NCBI GenBank assembly: GCA_030267215.1
Contig: JAJDJP010000019.1
Coordinates: 1 to 34,332 of the forward strand
Direction of reading: 5' to 3'
Length of the DNA stretch: 34,332 bases
Source of the DNA: Ruminococcaceae bacterium OttesenSCG-928-A16
GTDB lineage: Bacteria; Bacillota; Clostridia; Oscillospirales; Ruminococcaceae
The notes beneath the pieces are model-generated. The model saw nothing but the letters and a program-made list of their open reading frames with translations. It had not been told where the DNA came from and searched no databases. Within the stretch, counting starts at the first letter, position 1. The number at the start of each line of letters is the position of its first letter. Below, one piece after another: positions 8,483-16,854 of the stretch. The position numbers were made by a program, and so were the translations under genes.

Positions 8483-8513
8483 CGGCATAACCATGCAGTA
8501 TGCTATATGTTGT

Positions 8514-8554
8514 TAAACAAGGCGGCAGAGATAAATTCTCTGCCGCCTTGTTTA
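8514..8554 (+). terminator. Terminator of the matrix operon (possibly bidirectional)
   Basis: An 18-bp perfect stem (8514-8531 with 8537-8554) has a 5-nt loop, and a TATAATTTTTT stretch follows it. It lies between the convergent TasA-like operon and livF, so it could stop both transcripts, though the T-run is much better on the + strand. Confidence 0.9.
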
Positions 8555-8591
8555 TATAATTTTTTGTTGCAATAGTAAACGCTTACCATGC

Positions 8592-9302
8592 TTAAATACC
8601 CAAGTACGCTTTGCGAATGGCTGGGTTTTTTAGCAACTCACCGCTTTCGCCCTGTAATTCCACCCGGCCGGTTTCTAGCACATAGCCACGGCTGGCAAGT
8701 TCTAGGGCTTTTACAAGGTTTTGTTCAATCAATAACATCGAAACCCCCTGCCCTTTTAAGGTTTGCAGTATTTCAAATACTTCGTTTACAATAATGGGGG
8801 CTAGCCCCAAAGAGGGTTCGTCTAAAATAAGCAATTTGGGCTCCATCATCATGGCGCGGCCAATGGCCAGCATTTGTTGCTGCCCACCGCTTAGGGTGCC
8901 GGCTAAATGGTGTAAGCGAGTTTTTAAAATAGGGAAAGTATCCAGCGTCTTTGCCAGCAAATCGGCCCGTTTTGTTTTGGTGCGCTTGTTATAAGTGCCC
9001 ATAAACAAATTATCTTTTATGCTGAGGGTGCCTAAAATGCCACGCCCCTGCGGAATGTGTGCAATTCCCATTTCAGCTTGTTTATAGGGAGGGATTTTGG
9101 TAAGGTCTTTGCCATACCACTCTACTTTTCCCGTTTTGATAGGAAGTGCTCCGGTAATTATCCGTAGCAAGGTAGTTTTACCCGCACCGTTAGAGCCAAC
9201 CAGCGCCACAATTTCCCCTTCATTCATCTCAAAGTTTACGTCAAACAAAACTTTTAGGTCGTCGTAGCCGGCATTCAGGTTCTCAATTTTCAGCATATGC
9301 AT
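8592..9302 (-). CDS. livF: Branched-chain amino acid-type ABC transporter, ATPase LivF
   Basis: 236 residues, the usual LivF length. It has Walker A GSNGAGKT (36-43), signature LSGGQ (137-141) and Walker B LLILDE (157-162). The switch position is LIEQN, with Gln in place of His, as is normal in LivF. It energises uptake with LivG and the LivHM permease. The start at 9302 overlaps livG by 20 nt and has GGAGGA 8 nt upstream; the Met two codons later is less well spaced. It is last in the operon. The substrate may be Leu/Ile/Val or another small carboxylate or amide, because this importer class is broad. Confidence 0.93.
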   Translation of the reverse strand: MHMLKIENLNAGYDDLKVLFDVNFEMNEGEIVALVGSNGAGKTTLLRIITGALPIKTGKVEWYGKDLTKIPPYKQAEMGIAHIPQGRGILGTLSIKDNLFMGTYNKRTKTKRADLLAKTLDTFPILKTRLHHLAGTLSGGQQQMLAIGRAMMMEPKLLILDEPSLGLAPIIVNEVFEILQTLKGQGVSMLLIEQNLVKALELASRGYVLETGRVELQGESGELLKNPAIRKAYLGI

Positions 9303-10035
9303 TTACATAATCCTCCCCTAAATAAGCCTTAATAACCTCTTGCTCATTCATTACTATTTTGGGGTCGCCTTGGCTAAGCAGGGTACCTTCGCTTAATACC
9401 ACAACGCGGGTGCATAGCTTGCTTACCGCTGCCATAACGTGCTCTATAAATAATATAGTTACCCCCTGCTTGTTAATTTTTTTCACAAATTCTATCGAGT
9501 CATCCATCTCGATGGGGGTAAGACCCGCAAGGCATTCATCCAGCATTAATATTTTGGGGTTAATGGCAAGGGTACGCGCCATATCCAGCCATTTTCGTTT
9601 TTCGATAGGCAGCTTGCTGCACAGGGTGTTGGCAATATCGTTAAAACCTACCATCTCAATAATTTCATCGGCTTTTTCAGCTGCCTGCTTCATGGTTTTG
9701 GTGTGCAGCATGGCAATGGTGTACACGCTTTCCCACACGGTTAGGTTTAAAAATGGGCGAGGAGACTGAAAGGTGCGCCCTAGCCCCAAAAAGGCACGGT
9801 CGGCAATAGATTGTTTTTTTAAAAGTGTGTTGCCCTGGTATAAAATATCGCCTTTGTCTTGCACATATACGCCGGTAATAAGGTTAACACAGGTAGATTT
9901 ACCCGACCCATTTGGCCCAATTAAGCCTAAAATTTCCCCTTCAAACACATCGAAGCTAAGGTTGTTGATGGCGTGCACACCGCCAAAAGATTTATCCAAG
10001 TTCTTTATTTCAAGAATTTTATTTTCGTTTTTCAT
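9283..10035 (-). CDS. livG: Branched-chain amino acid-type ABC transporter, ATPase LivG-like
   Basis: 250 residues, normal for LivG. Walker A is GPNGSGKS (40-47), the Q-loop is TFQ (88-90), Walker B is ILMLDE (162-167), and His199 is the switch histidine. The ABC signature is abnormal: where LSYGQQR is expected it reads LPIEKRKWLDMARTLA (142-157), with no SGG/YGQ. The D-loop region reads LDECLAGLTP, with Cys in the usual Pro position. One ATP site of the LivFG pair may therefore be degenerate while LivF keeps a full signature. It overlaps livM by ATGA (10032-10035). Confidence 0.9.
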   Translation of the reverse strand: MKNENKILEIKNLDKSFGGVHAINNLSFDVFEGEILGLIGPNGSGKSTCVNLITGVYVQDKGDILYQGNTLLKKQSIADRAFLGLGRTFQSPRPFLNLTVWESVYTIAMLHTKTMKQAAEKADEIIEMVGFNDIANTLCSKLPIEKRKWLDMARTLAINPKILMLDECLAGLTPIEMDDSIEFVKKINKQGVTILFIEHVMAAVSKLCTRVVVLSEGTLLSQGDPKIVMNEQEVIKAYLGEDYVNAYAEN

Positions 10036-11057
10036 TTTGCTTCACCGCCTGTTTGTTTGTTTGCTTTGCGGCTTTCGAACCGTTTTTGTAGTCCTTCGAA
10101 AAGAGAAATTACCCCATTGGGGCGAAACAAAACCACCAGTACCATGGCAAGGCCATACATAGCAAAGCCGGCACCGCCCCCACCAAAGTTACTCAGATAA
10201 TAGTTGGAAACTTCCAACATAGGTACGCAGATAAAGGCGCCCAATACAGGCCCCCAAATGGTGCCCATGCCCCCTAATATGGCCGTTACTGCAATGCGAA
10301 TGGCCAAATCGTGCGAAGCTACCGAGTTGGGATCGATGTATCCGATTTTAAAGGAATAAAATGCGCCGGTAACCGACAGCAATACAGCGCTGATAATGAA
10401 GGCGATTAGTTTCATGCGGTGGGTGCGCACACCTAAAGACTGTGCGGCGTCTTCATCTTCGCGTATGGCGCGCAGGTAATAGCCAAGTTTTGTTTTGCTT
10501 ATAATTGCCGTAATTAACACAATAATAAGCATCCAAATAAAAGCAATGTAATAAAAAGGAACTTCTGAATCGAATCGAAGTTGCCAAAAATTGTTGCCGG
10601 AACTCATTTTAAGCGAAACACCCTGCGCACCGCCGGTAAGGCTGGCAAAGTTAAAAATAAGCTGACGAATAATGGATGTGCAAGAAATGGTTGCGATGGA
10701 GAAAAATACACCACGCAGTTTAAGCGTGGGCGCACCAATGGCAATGGCCAAAACGATGGCAATGGCCACACCGATAAAAATGCTAACCCAGGGGGATGTG
10801 CCAAAGTTTGTGTTTAACAGCATGGCGGTGTATGCGCCGATACAAAAAAAGGCAGGGGATGCCCATGAAGTTTGACGGCCGAAACCACCCAGAATATTCC
10901 AAGCGGTACCCATGGCCGCAAAAAAGAATACTTCGATAAAGACGCGCAGCAAATAGCCACGGGTTATTATAAGAGGCAGTGCCATGCAAAGCACTATAAA
11001 GCCAATGGCAATGGGGTGTTTTGTGGCTTTGCGCAGCAAAGATGTTGGTTTTTTCAT
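10032..11057 (-). CDS. livM: Branched-chain amino acid-type ABC permease LivM
   Basis: 341 residues with about 8-10 hydrophobic segments and the family loop LGYYLRAIREDEDAAQSLGVRTHRMKL (E-D-E-x-A-A near residue 190), which couples to the ATPase. It forms the membrane channel with LivH. ATGA overlaps occur at both ends (11054-11057 with livH, 10032-10035 with livG), showing tight translational coupling. AAGGAG lies about 10 nt upstream. The C-terminus is Lys/Arg-rich (KRFESRKANKQ). Confidence 0.92.
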   Translation of the reverse strand: MKKPTSLLRKATKHPIAIGFIVLCMALPLIITRGYLLRVFIEVFFFAAMGTAWNILGGFGRQTSWASPAFFCIGAYTAMLLNTNFGTSPWVSIFIGVAIAIVLAIAIGAPTLKLRGVFFSIATISCTSIIRQLIFNFASLTGGAQGVSLKMSSGNNFWQLRFDSEVPFYYIAFIWMLIIVLITAIISKTKLGYYLRAIREDEDAAQSLGVRTHRMKLIAFIISAVLLSVTGAFYSFKIGYIDPNSVASHDLAIRIAVTAILGGMGTIWGPVLGAFICVPMLEVSNYYLSNFGGGGAGFAMYGLAMVLVVLFRPNGVISLFEGLQKRFESRKANKQTGGEAK

Positions 11058-11929
11058 GCTTTCCGCGCTCCTTTCCCAAATAGGCCAAATGGCTTAAACA
11101 TTAGTACTAATAGTAGCACAAGGTCTATGGCTACTTTGGCCATTTCTAAGTTTACATAGCCGCTAACAAAAGATTCTACCAAACCAATAATAATACCGCC
11201 TACCATGGCACCCTTTATATTGCCAAGGCCACCCAGCACTATTACTGTCATGGCAATAGAAGAAAAAGGTGCGCCCGCAAGGGGGTATACAAAAAAGATA
11301 GGGGTAAGCAATAAACCTGAAATACCGGCAAACACGGTGCCTAGCCCAAACGCCAAAATATAAATAACTTTAGTGTTTACGCCAAGCCCGGTCGCAATGG
11401 TGCGGTCTTCGGCGGTGGCGCGCATGGCGCGGCCAATGTCTGTTTTATTTAAAAAGAAACTCATTAAAATTACCAATATCAGCGCCGCCCCAAAAGCAAC
11501 CAGCCGCGGAACTGAAATAAAGTTATCTGCCAGTGAAATGCTGGCAAACTTCAAATCGTTCGAAACAGCAAGGCTGCGATAATCTGGCCCAAAAATAAGC
11601 TGCGCAATGTTTTGCAACAGGTACGAAAGCCCCAGCGTTAGCAAAATATAGTTGCTATCGCCCTTGCCTATTACTTTATAAATGGTGGTTCTAAAAACCA
11701 TAAGCCCAAACAAAAACATAATAACAGCAACGGGCAAAATTAAAACATAAGGTGCTGCCCCCGGTGTTAACAGCCCGTATAGCAGCAGGGTTGCATACAT
11801 GCCAACCATCAAAAAATCTCCTTGTGCAAAGTTAACAATTTTCATAACGCCGTGCACCATGGTTAGCCCTACTGCAATTAAAGAGTAGACCCCGCCAATC
11901 ATCAGGCCGTTTAAAATAACCTGTACCAA
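11054..11929 (-). CDS. livH: Branched-chain amino acid-type ABC permease LivH
   Basis: 291 residues with the LivH N-terminus (LNGLMIGGVYSLIAVGLTMVHGVMKIVNFAQGDFLM) and the EAA-like loop DIGRAMRATAEDRTIATGLGVN, both hallmarks of the family. It starts at TTG (11927-11929), supported by AAGGAGG 7 nt upstream. It is separated from livK by a hairpin with a T-run, so it is probably transcribed at a lower level than livK. Confidence 0.93.
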   Translation of the reverse strand: MVQVILNGLMIGGVYSLIAVGLTMVHGVMKIVNFAQGDFLMVGMYATLLLYGLLTPGAAPYVLILPVAVIMFLFGLMVFRTTIYKVIGKGDSNYILLTLGLSYLLQNIAQLIFGPDYRSLAVSNDLKFASISLADNFISVPRLVAFGAALILVILMSFFLNKTDIGRAMRATAEDRTIATGLGVNTKVIYILAFGLGTVFAGISGLLLTPIFFVYPLAGAPFSSIAMTVIVLGGLGNIKGAMVGGIIIGLVESFVSGYVNLEMAKVAIDLVLLLVLMFKPFGLFGKGARKA

Positions 11930-11942
11930 TTAAAAACCTCCT

Positions 11943-11986
11943 TGATAAAAAAACCGGATATAGCCAAAATGCATATATCCGGTTTT
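11943..11986 (-). terminator. Terminator/attenuator between livK and livH
   Basis: A 13-bp stem (11950-11962 with 11974-11986) has an 11-nt loop. On the minus strand it is followed by seven T residues. Its place directly after the livK stop and before the livH ribosome site suggests partial termination that favours livK. Confidence 0.82.
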
Positions 11987-11994
11987 GCAGTATT

Positions 11995-13338
11995 TTAACC
12001 AGCGAACGGTTCTAACGTTAGTGGGTTAATTACGTTGGTAGAAGCATATTCTTCCGGGAAAACCGTGCGCAGGCGGCCATCCTGCCATTGGCCCATCATG
12101 GGCGAATGGCCAATGTTACCAACATTGCGGCCATTTTCATCAAAAGCGCTGTAGGGATTAAACAAGGCAAACCATTCGCTGTTTTCGCCGGTAAGCTTCA
12201 TCACTTCATCGCGCACAACGGTTGGGTCGGTGCTTTGTCCGTTTTCAAGCGCCTCGGCAATCATCATGGTGCAAATAAAGGCGGGGCCAACCTGCTCGGC
12301 CATAAATTCATCGTTGTGGCTTTCCTCGTATTGCAGGCGAATATTATCGTAAAATTCGGTGTTGTCCTGCACAAACTTTGCATCCCATAACCAAGCGTTA
12401 ATGCAGCAAATTCCATCGGTGTCGCTGCCCATGTCGTTTACCAACGAAGGCCAGCCAAGGCCGCCGCCGCTGCCAATAATAATGGGTTTGTACTGCATGC
12501 TTGTCATGGTGCTAACCAACAGCTTGGTGTCTGGCACATAGCTGGCGGTTAGCAAAACGTCTACCCCGGCATTTTTTAATTTGGTAACAATGGGGCTTGC
12601 ATCCGAAAGGCCGGTGGAAGGGTAGGTTTCCTCAATGGCAACTGTTAGCCCAGCTTTTTCGCAGTTTTCGCGGTTGCCCTTGGCAACATCTTGCCCCCAA
12701 GAGGAGTTTTCGTACAGAATACCAATTTTCAAATCTTTGGCTTCCAAACCCATTTTTTGCGCCAGATATTGCAAAAAGGCAATCATTTGCTCGCTTTGCT
12801 GGCCGCCTGTGTTGCTGGGCTGGAAGATGTATTCGCAGCCTTGCTCGGTAATGCTAGAGTTGGCCGCCGTGCTGGCCAGAGCCGGTATTTTGTATTTTTG
12901 CAAAATAGGCAGCATGGGCAGCAGTGCCGAAGAAGTAGGGTTGCCCACAATACCCACAATGTCATTGTTGGCATCCAGCACACGCTCTAGCGCTAGGGCC
13001 GATTGGTTTGGGTCGCTGGTATTGTCAATTAGCACCAGCTCTACCTGTGCGCCGTCCAGTGCCTTAATGCCCCCGTTTTCATTAATGTATTTTGCGGCAA
13101 GCTCGGCGCCCTGCACCGTTTGCCGGCCAGATTCGGCGTTGGCGCCGGTAATACAACCGGCAACCCCAATTTTTACGGTTTTTTGGTTGCCTGTGCCAGC
13201 GGTGCTGGGCGTTGCTGCCCCGTTGCTGGCTGCTGCGCCGCCACCTGCCGAGGGGGTTGCATTGCCTGTGCAAGCCGCAAAGGTGGTAGCCGCCAAAACC
13301 GCCGCCATCAATAATGCCAGTTTTTTGCCAATCTTCAT
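11995..13338 (-). CDS. livK: ABC transporter substrate-binding lipoprotein (LivK-like)
   Basis: 447 residues, somewhat longer than classical LivK. The signal peptide ends in a lipobox-like TFAAC with Cys23 as the lipid-modified residue. A Ser/Gly/Ala/Thr linker (about 24-53) is followed by a type I periplasmic-binding fold starting VKIGVAGCITGANAESGRQTVQGAELAAKYINENGG, typical of the branched-chain amino acid receptor family. AAGGAGTG lies about 9 nt before the ATG. It is first in the importer operon and transcribed divergently from the dehydratase gene. The ligand cannot be deduced from sequence alone. Confidence 0.92.
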   Translation of the reverse strand: MKIGKKLALLMAAVLAATTFAACTGNATPSAGGGAAASNGAATPSTAGTGNQKTVKIGVAGCITGANAESGRQTVQGAELAAKYINENGGIKALDGAQVELVLIDNTSDPNQSALALERVLDANNDIVGIVGNPTSSALLPMLPILQKYKIPALASTAANSSITEQGCEYIFQPSNTGGQQSEQMIAFLQYLAQKMGLEAKDLKIGILYENSSWGQDVAKGNRENCEKAGLTVAIEETYPSTGLSDASPIVTKLKNAGVDVLLTASYVPDTKLLVSTMTSMQYKPIIIGSGGGLGWPSLVNDMGSDTDGICCINAWLWDAKFVQDNTEFYDNIRLQYEESHNDEFMAEQVGPAFICTMMIAEALENGQSTDPTVVRDEVMKLTGENSEWFALFNPYSAFDENGRNVGNIGHSPMMGQWQDGRLRTVFPEEYASTNVINPLTLEPFAG

Positions 13339-13626
13339 AATCCTACACTCCTTTTTTATGGTCGCTATTTTTTGTGAGACACAGGCTGCCTTGTGGCTGC
13401 AAAAACCAAATTATAAAACATATGCCAAACCTGTTGCTAAAATGTTATCACAATATTTTCCAGAATACAATATAATAAAACATTTTCGTATAAAATTACA
13501 ATATTATCCAGGAATTAATGTATAATTAGCACAAAAAAATTATACTAAAATTATAAAAACAACAACATGTATCTATTTATTTAATTACAGAATCAATTTA
13601 TTTTGGTAAACTAAATCAAGCTTCTC

Positions 13627-13655
13627 TTGCAAATTTCTTTAGTATTGGTTATAAT
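13627..13655 (+). promoter_or_regulatory. Sigma-A-type promoter of the dehydratase gene
   Basis: TTGCAA (13627-13632), 17 nt, TATAAT (13650-13655). Predicted start of transcription is near 13662, giving a leader of about 80 nt that contains the candidate operator. Confidence 0.72.
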
Positions 13656-13684
13656 TTCGCCAACAAGTCGAAAAATCAGAAAAT

Positions 13685-13698
13685 TTTTACAACAGGTA
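13685..13698 (+). promoter_or_regulatory. Candidate operator copy 1 (dehydratase leader)
   Basis: TTTTACAACAGGTA, identical to 16652-16665 in the regulator leader. It lies about 23 nt after the predicted transcription start. The core TAC-N5-GTA is a weak palindrome. Its role as binding site of the adjacent GntR/LacI regulator is inference. Confidence 0.42.
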
Positions 13699-13739
13699 GG
13701 CTATAGGATGTTCTAAAACTGCAAAAAAGGAGTGATTTT

Positions 13740-15395
13740 ATGCGTTCACAAAGTTTTTCGGAAGAAGCCATTGACCACCGCAACGCGTTGCTGTACCCTA
13801 TGGGGGTGCGGCCAGAAGACACCACCCGCCCGCAAATTGCCATTATTAATGCGTGGAACGAACTAAACCCGGGGCATTACCAGTTTAAAACCGTAATAGA
13901 GGATATTAAAAAAGCGATATATGATGCGGGAGGTTTGCCAATAGAGCTGCCTATTACCGGTATTTGTGATGGTATTTGCTCGAACACACCGGGAGACCGC
14001 TATACCCTGCCCAGCCGTGATGTGGTGGCCATCGAGATAGAGTCTCAGGTAGAGGGAAACCAGCTGGATGGCATGATTATGCTTGGCAGCTGCGACAAGG
14101 TTGTACCCGGCATGATGATGGCCGCCAACCTTTTAAATTTGCCGGCGGTTATTTTTACCGGCGGGTATATGCAGCCTGGGCACTATAATGGCAAAATGAT
14201 TACCCTTACCCACACAAAACAAGCATTTGCCGCCTGGCAGGCCGGCAGTATAACCCGGGAGGATTATAAAGGGGTGGTGCAAAATGCTTGCCCCACAACC
14301 GGTGCCTGCCCATTTATGGGCACCGCCAACACCATGTGTGCTTTTGCCGAAGTGCTGGGATACTCTTTGCCGGGCAACGCCAGCGTTGCTGCCAACAGCG
14401 CCGAATGGAAAGAGATGGCCAAGGCTGCGGGTGCAAAAGTGGTAGAGCTGGTGCAGAAGGATTGGCGCCCAAAAGAGCATATTGCTGAAAAAAACTACCT
14501 GAATGCAATTGCTTACATTATGGCAACTGGTGGCTCTACCAACAGCGTATTGCACATGCCGGCGGTGGCACAACAAGCCGGCATTGCGCTAAATTGGCAG
14601 CAATTTGATACTTTGAGCAAAAAAGTTCCACTTATAAGCACCATTTACCCCAGCCATCCCACCTATTCGATGCCGGATTTTGACCGGGCCGGTGGCGCGC
14701 GCGCTGTGTTAAAAGAGCTTGCCAAGGCAGGCCTTGTAGATACCAGCGCCGAGGGCATTTGCGGCCCATTAAGCCAGATACTGCAACAGGCCGAAAATAA
14801 AGATACCGATGTGATTCGCCCGGTAGAAAACCCCATAGCCCAGCAGGGGGGCGTGGCTATTTTAAACGGAAATATGGCAGCGGGTGGCGCGGTGGTTAAA
14901 TTTTCGGCCGTAAAAGAAGCTGCGCTGCGCTTTCGTGGCCCGGCAAAGGTGTACGAATCGGAAACAGAGGGTTGGCAGGCTTTGTTGCGAGATGAGATTG
15001 TTGCCGGCGATGTGGTGGTTATTCGTTACGAGGGACCCAAGGGTTCGCCCGGGATGCCGCACCTGGAAACCTTTATGGCCGCAGTGTGTGGTAAAAAGTT
15101 AGATAGCGATGTTGCGCTGGTTACCGATGGGCGGTTTTCGGGTGCAACAAGGGGGCTGGCCATTGGCTATGCCACCCCCGAAGCTTACGACGGGGGCGCC
15201 CTTGCCATTGTGCAAAATGGAGATATGATTTCGATTGATATTCCGGGGCGCACCATGCAGCTGGAGGTGGGCGAGGAAGAAATTGCCCGGCGGTTTGAAC
15301 ATTGGAAACCCCTGGAAAAAGAAAGCCAAGGCTGGCTAAAGCTTTATAAAAAGATGTGTTCGGCTACCAACAAAGGGGCAACTGTTTTGGAATAA
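13740..15395 (+). CDS. IlvD/Edd-family Fe-S dehydratase (dihydroxy-acid or sugar-acid)
   Basis: 551 residues. Enzymes of this family dehydrate 2,3-dihydroxy acids, in valine/isoleucine synthesis or in sugar-acid catabolism. Three cysteines sit at cluster-ligand positions: Cys76 in GICDG, Cys118 in GSCDK and Cys190 in TTGACPFMGTANTM. ATGGSTNSVLH (262-272) and VTDGRFSGATRG (461-472) are family active-site stretches. Cysteine in the CDG box and the INWxxF...LYP-like segment recall Edd and YjhG more than classical IlvD, so ilvD should not be assumed. AAGGAGTGA lies before the ATG. It is divergent from the liv importer and shares a possible operator with the convergent regulator. It may act on a substrate brought in by the importer, but that is only inferred from position. 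Confidence 0.85.
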   Translation: MRSQSFSEEAIDHRNALLYPMGVRPEDTTRPQIAIINAWNELNPGHYQFKTVIEDIKKAIYDAGGLPIELPITGICDGICSNTPGDRYTLPSRDVVAIEIESQVEGNQLDGMIMLGSCDKVVPGMMMAANLLNLPAVIFTGGYMQPGHYNGKMITLTHTKQAFAAWQAGSITREDYKGVVQNACPTTGACPFMGTANTMCAFAEVLGYSLPGNASVAANSAEWKEMAKAAGAKVVELVQKDWRPKEHIAEKNYLNAIAYIMATGGSTNSVLHMPAVAQQAGIALNWQQFDTLSKKVPLISTIYPSHPTYSMPDFDRAGGARAVLKELAKAGLVDTSAEGICGPLSQILQQAENKDTDVIRPVENPIAQQGGVAILNGNMAAGGAVVKFSAVKEAALRFRGPAKVYESETEGWQALLRDEIVAGDVVVIRYEGPKGSPGMPHLETFMAAVCGKKLDSDVALVTDGRFSGATRGLAIGYATPEAYDGGALAIVQNGDMISIDIPGRTMQLEVGEEEIARRFEHWKPLEKESQGWLKLYKKMCSATNKGATVLE

Positions 15396-15420
15396 AAGGC
15401 AACCTAAAATAAAGTGGGCA

Positions 15421-15468
15421 CACATAAAAGAAGGAAATCCTGTAATAAGGATTTCCTTCTTTTATGTG
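15421..15468 (+). terminator. 21-bp perfect hairpin between convergent genes
   Basis: Arms 15421-15441 and 15448-15468 pair perfectly around a 6-nt loop, followed by GTGTTTT. It lies between the dehydratase stop and the regulator stop and probably terminates both transcripts. Confidence 0.85.
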
Positions 15469-15505
15469 GTGTTTTGGGTTTGTTAAAGTGGCCAAAGGCG
15501 CAATT

Positions 15506-16600
15506 TTACACAGAGAGCGTTGCGACGCTGTCTCTTACCACCAGCGAAACCGGTGTTAGAATTTTGACCGGGTGGGTTTCGGCACCTTTTATTTGTGCAA
15601 ATAAGTTGCTGGTAGCAACCTTGCCAATTAAGCTGGGGTTAATGTTTACGGTGGTTAACGGTGGCGAAACATACTGGCTTTGCTCAATGTTATCTACCCC
15701 CACCACGCTTATATCCCCCGGGGTAGAAAGCCCGTGCTCGGAAATAGCGTGGATGGCGCCAAGGGCCAGATGATCGTTAAAAGCAAGCAGCGCAGTAGGT
15801 AGTTTTTGCCCGCTGTTTAGCATTTTTGCCACTGCATTGCTTCCGCTTTCGTAGTCCCACTCGGCTTGTAAAATATTTTCTTTGCGCAGCGTAAGCCCTT
15901 CTTCTTGCAGGGCAACAACGCAGCCATTCATGCGGTCTATGGTCGATTGATAATCGGCAATGCCCTTAACTACGCCAATGTTGCGGTGGCCTTGCTCTAT
16001 TAAAAGCCGGGTGGCCTTGTAGGTGCCATCAAAGTTATCGGCCCCAACAGAAACAATATTTTTATAATAATTGTTTACCAAAACGCAAGGGATGTTTTTT
16101 TGGATCGCTGCGTCCATTATTTCTGGCATAACGTTGCTTACAAAAACAATGCCGGCATAGTTACTTGTCTGTATTATTCGTTCAAAATCATCTTCAGAAT
16201 TTAAGGTTAAATACACTAGGCTATAATTGTTTTCGCTGCACTGCTGCTCGATAGTATAAAATAACGAGGCATAGAACGGTTGGGTAATGCGGTCTCCGTT
16301 ATGGTGGCTTTTAGGCAGCACAAACGCAATCGAGCCCTCTAGGAGGGCAAAAGGTTTGTTTTGGGGTGCGGCGCTGCCCAGCACAACGCTGCCTTTTCCG
16401 GCTTGCTTTTCAATTAAGCCGTCGTCTACCAAAAGTTGCAGGGCTTTGCGTACGGTGGTACGGTCCACCTCGTATATTTCCCCAATCATATGCTCCGAGG
16501 GAAGCAGTGTGCCTTCTGGGTATTGGTTGCCCAGTATTTGTTCTTTTAACGCCGTGTATACTCTAACATAGCGGTAAACCCGGCTTACGGGTTGGCTCAT
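15506..16600 (-). CDS. Transcription regulator, GntR-type HTH with LacI-type sugar-binding domain (AraR-like)
   Basis: About 364 residues from the ATG at 16600, which has AGGAG 8 nt upstream. An upstream in-frame ATG at 16693 adds 31 unconserved residues and has no ribosome site. Residues about 11-72 are a GntR winged helix (LLPSEHMIGEIYEVDRTTVRKALQLLVDDGLI). Residues 88-364 are a periplasmic-binding-like effector domain (FVLP, GIVFVSN, TALLAFNDHLALGAIHAI, ISVVGVDN). This fusion is typical of repressors released by sugars or sugar acids, as in AraR. It probably controls the dehydratase, and perhaps the dehydrogenase and itself. Confidence 0.9.
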   Translation of the reverse strand: MSQPVSRVYRYVRVYTALKEQILGNQYPEGTLLPSEHMIGEIYEVDRTTVRKALQLLVDDGLIEKQAGKGSVVLGSAAPQNKPFALLEGSIAFVLPKSHHNGDRITQPFYASLFYTIEQQCSENNYSLVYLTLNSEDDFERIIQTSNYAGIVFVSNVMPEIMDAAIQKNIPCVLVNNYYKNIVSVGADNFDGTYKATRLLIEQGHRNIGVVKGIADYQSTIDRMNGCVVALQEEGLTLRKENILQAEWDYESGSNAVAKMLNSGQKLPTALLAFNDHLALGAIHAISEHGLSTPGDISVVGVDNIEQSQYVSPPLTTVNINPSLIGKVATSNLFAQIKGAETHPVKILTPVSLVVRDSVATLSV

Positions 16601-16651
16601 ACATCCGTCTCCTGTTCTGCTTAAAATAAGCTGTGCCCACAAGTGGTAATA

Positions 16652-16665
16652 TTTTACAACAGGTA
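16652..16665 (-). promoter_or_regulatory. Candidate operator copy 2 (regulator leader)
   Basis: The + strand reads TTTTACAACAGGTA, an exact match to 13685-13698. It lies 52-65 nt before the regulator start codon, as expected for autoregulation. Binding is not shown. Confidence 0.42.
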
Positions 16666-16675
16666 AGCAAGCACC

Positions 16676-16694
16676 TATGTTATATTTTAACATA
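16676..16694. promoter_or_regulatory. Small palindrome upstream of the regulator
   Basis: TATGTTA (16676-16682) and TAACATA (16688-16694) are exact inverted arms with a 5-nt spacer. On the minus strand the region contains a TATAAC element, so the palindrome may overlap the regulator promoter. Confidence 0.35.
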
Positions 16695-16788
16695 CATCCG
16701 CAATAATAAGCTAGCCTAAAACCATTTTAATACATTTTTATTGTGGTGGCGCAACCAAATGGACAACATTCATTAAAATATAGAACTT

Positions 16789-16825
16789 GGTGAACATTCC
16801 CCGATGCAAAGAGGGAATGTTCACC
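16789..16825 (-). terminator. Hairpin downstream of the alcohol dehydrogenase gene
   Basis: A 13-bp perfect stem (16789-16801 with 16813-16825) has an 11-nt loop and lies 30 nt after the dehydrogenase stop. The minus-strand flank is only weakly T-rich, so termination is probable rather than certain. Confidence 0.55.
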
Positions 16826-16854
16826 TTTTAGGGAGATGAATGCTGTGTAATATT

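Larger units (their letters stand above)
13339..13739. other. AT-rich divergent regulatory region, livK / dehydratase
   Basis: 401 bp without a credible gene. It holds the dehydratase promoter (13627-13655) and a candidate operator (13685-13698). The remainder is AT-rich with several TATA-like stretches; I could not settle on one livK promoter. No riboswitch was recognised. Confidence 0.6.

Noticed and set aside
12635-13525. 296-codon open frame on the + strand opposite livK
   Set aside because: It mirrors a well-supported lipoprotein gene, has no ribosome site, and its composition is that of an antisense frame.
13339-13739. Possible riboswitch in the long divergent leader
   Set aside because: No recognisable aptamer core; most of the region is simple AT-rich sequence and the dehydratase leader is only about 80 nt.
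16601-16693. Upstream ATG start for the GntR/LacI regulator
   Set aside because: The extra 31 residues are unlike the family, and the region carries regulatory-looking palindromes; ATG 16600 has AGGAG at good spacing.
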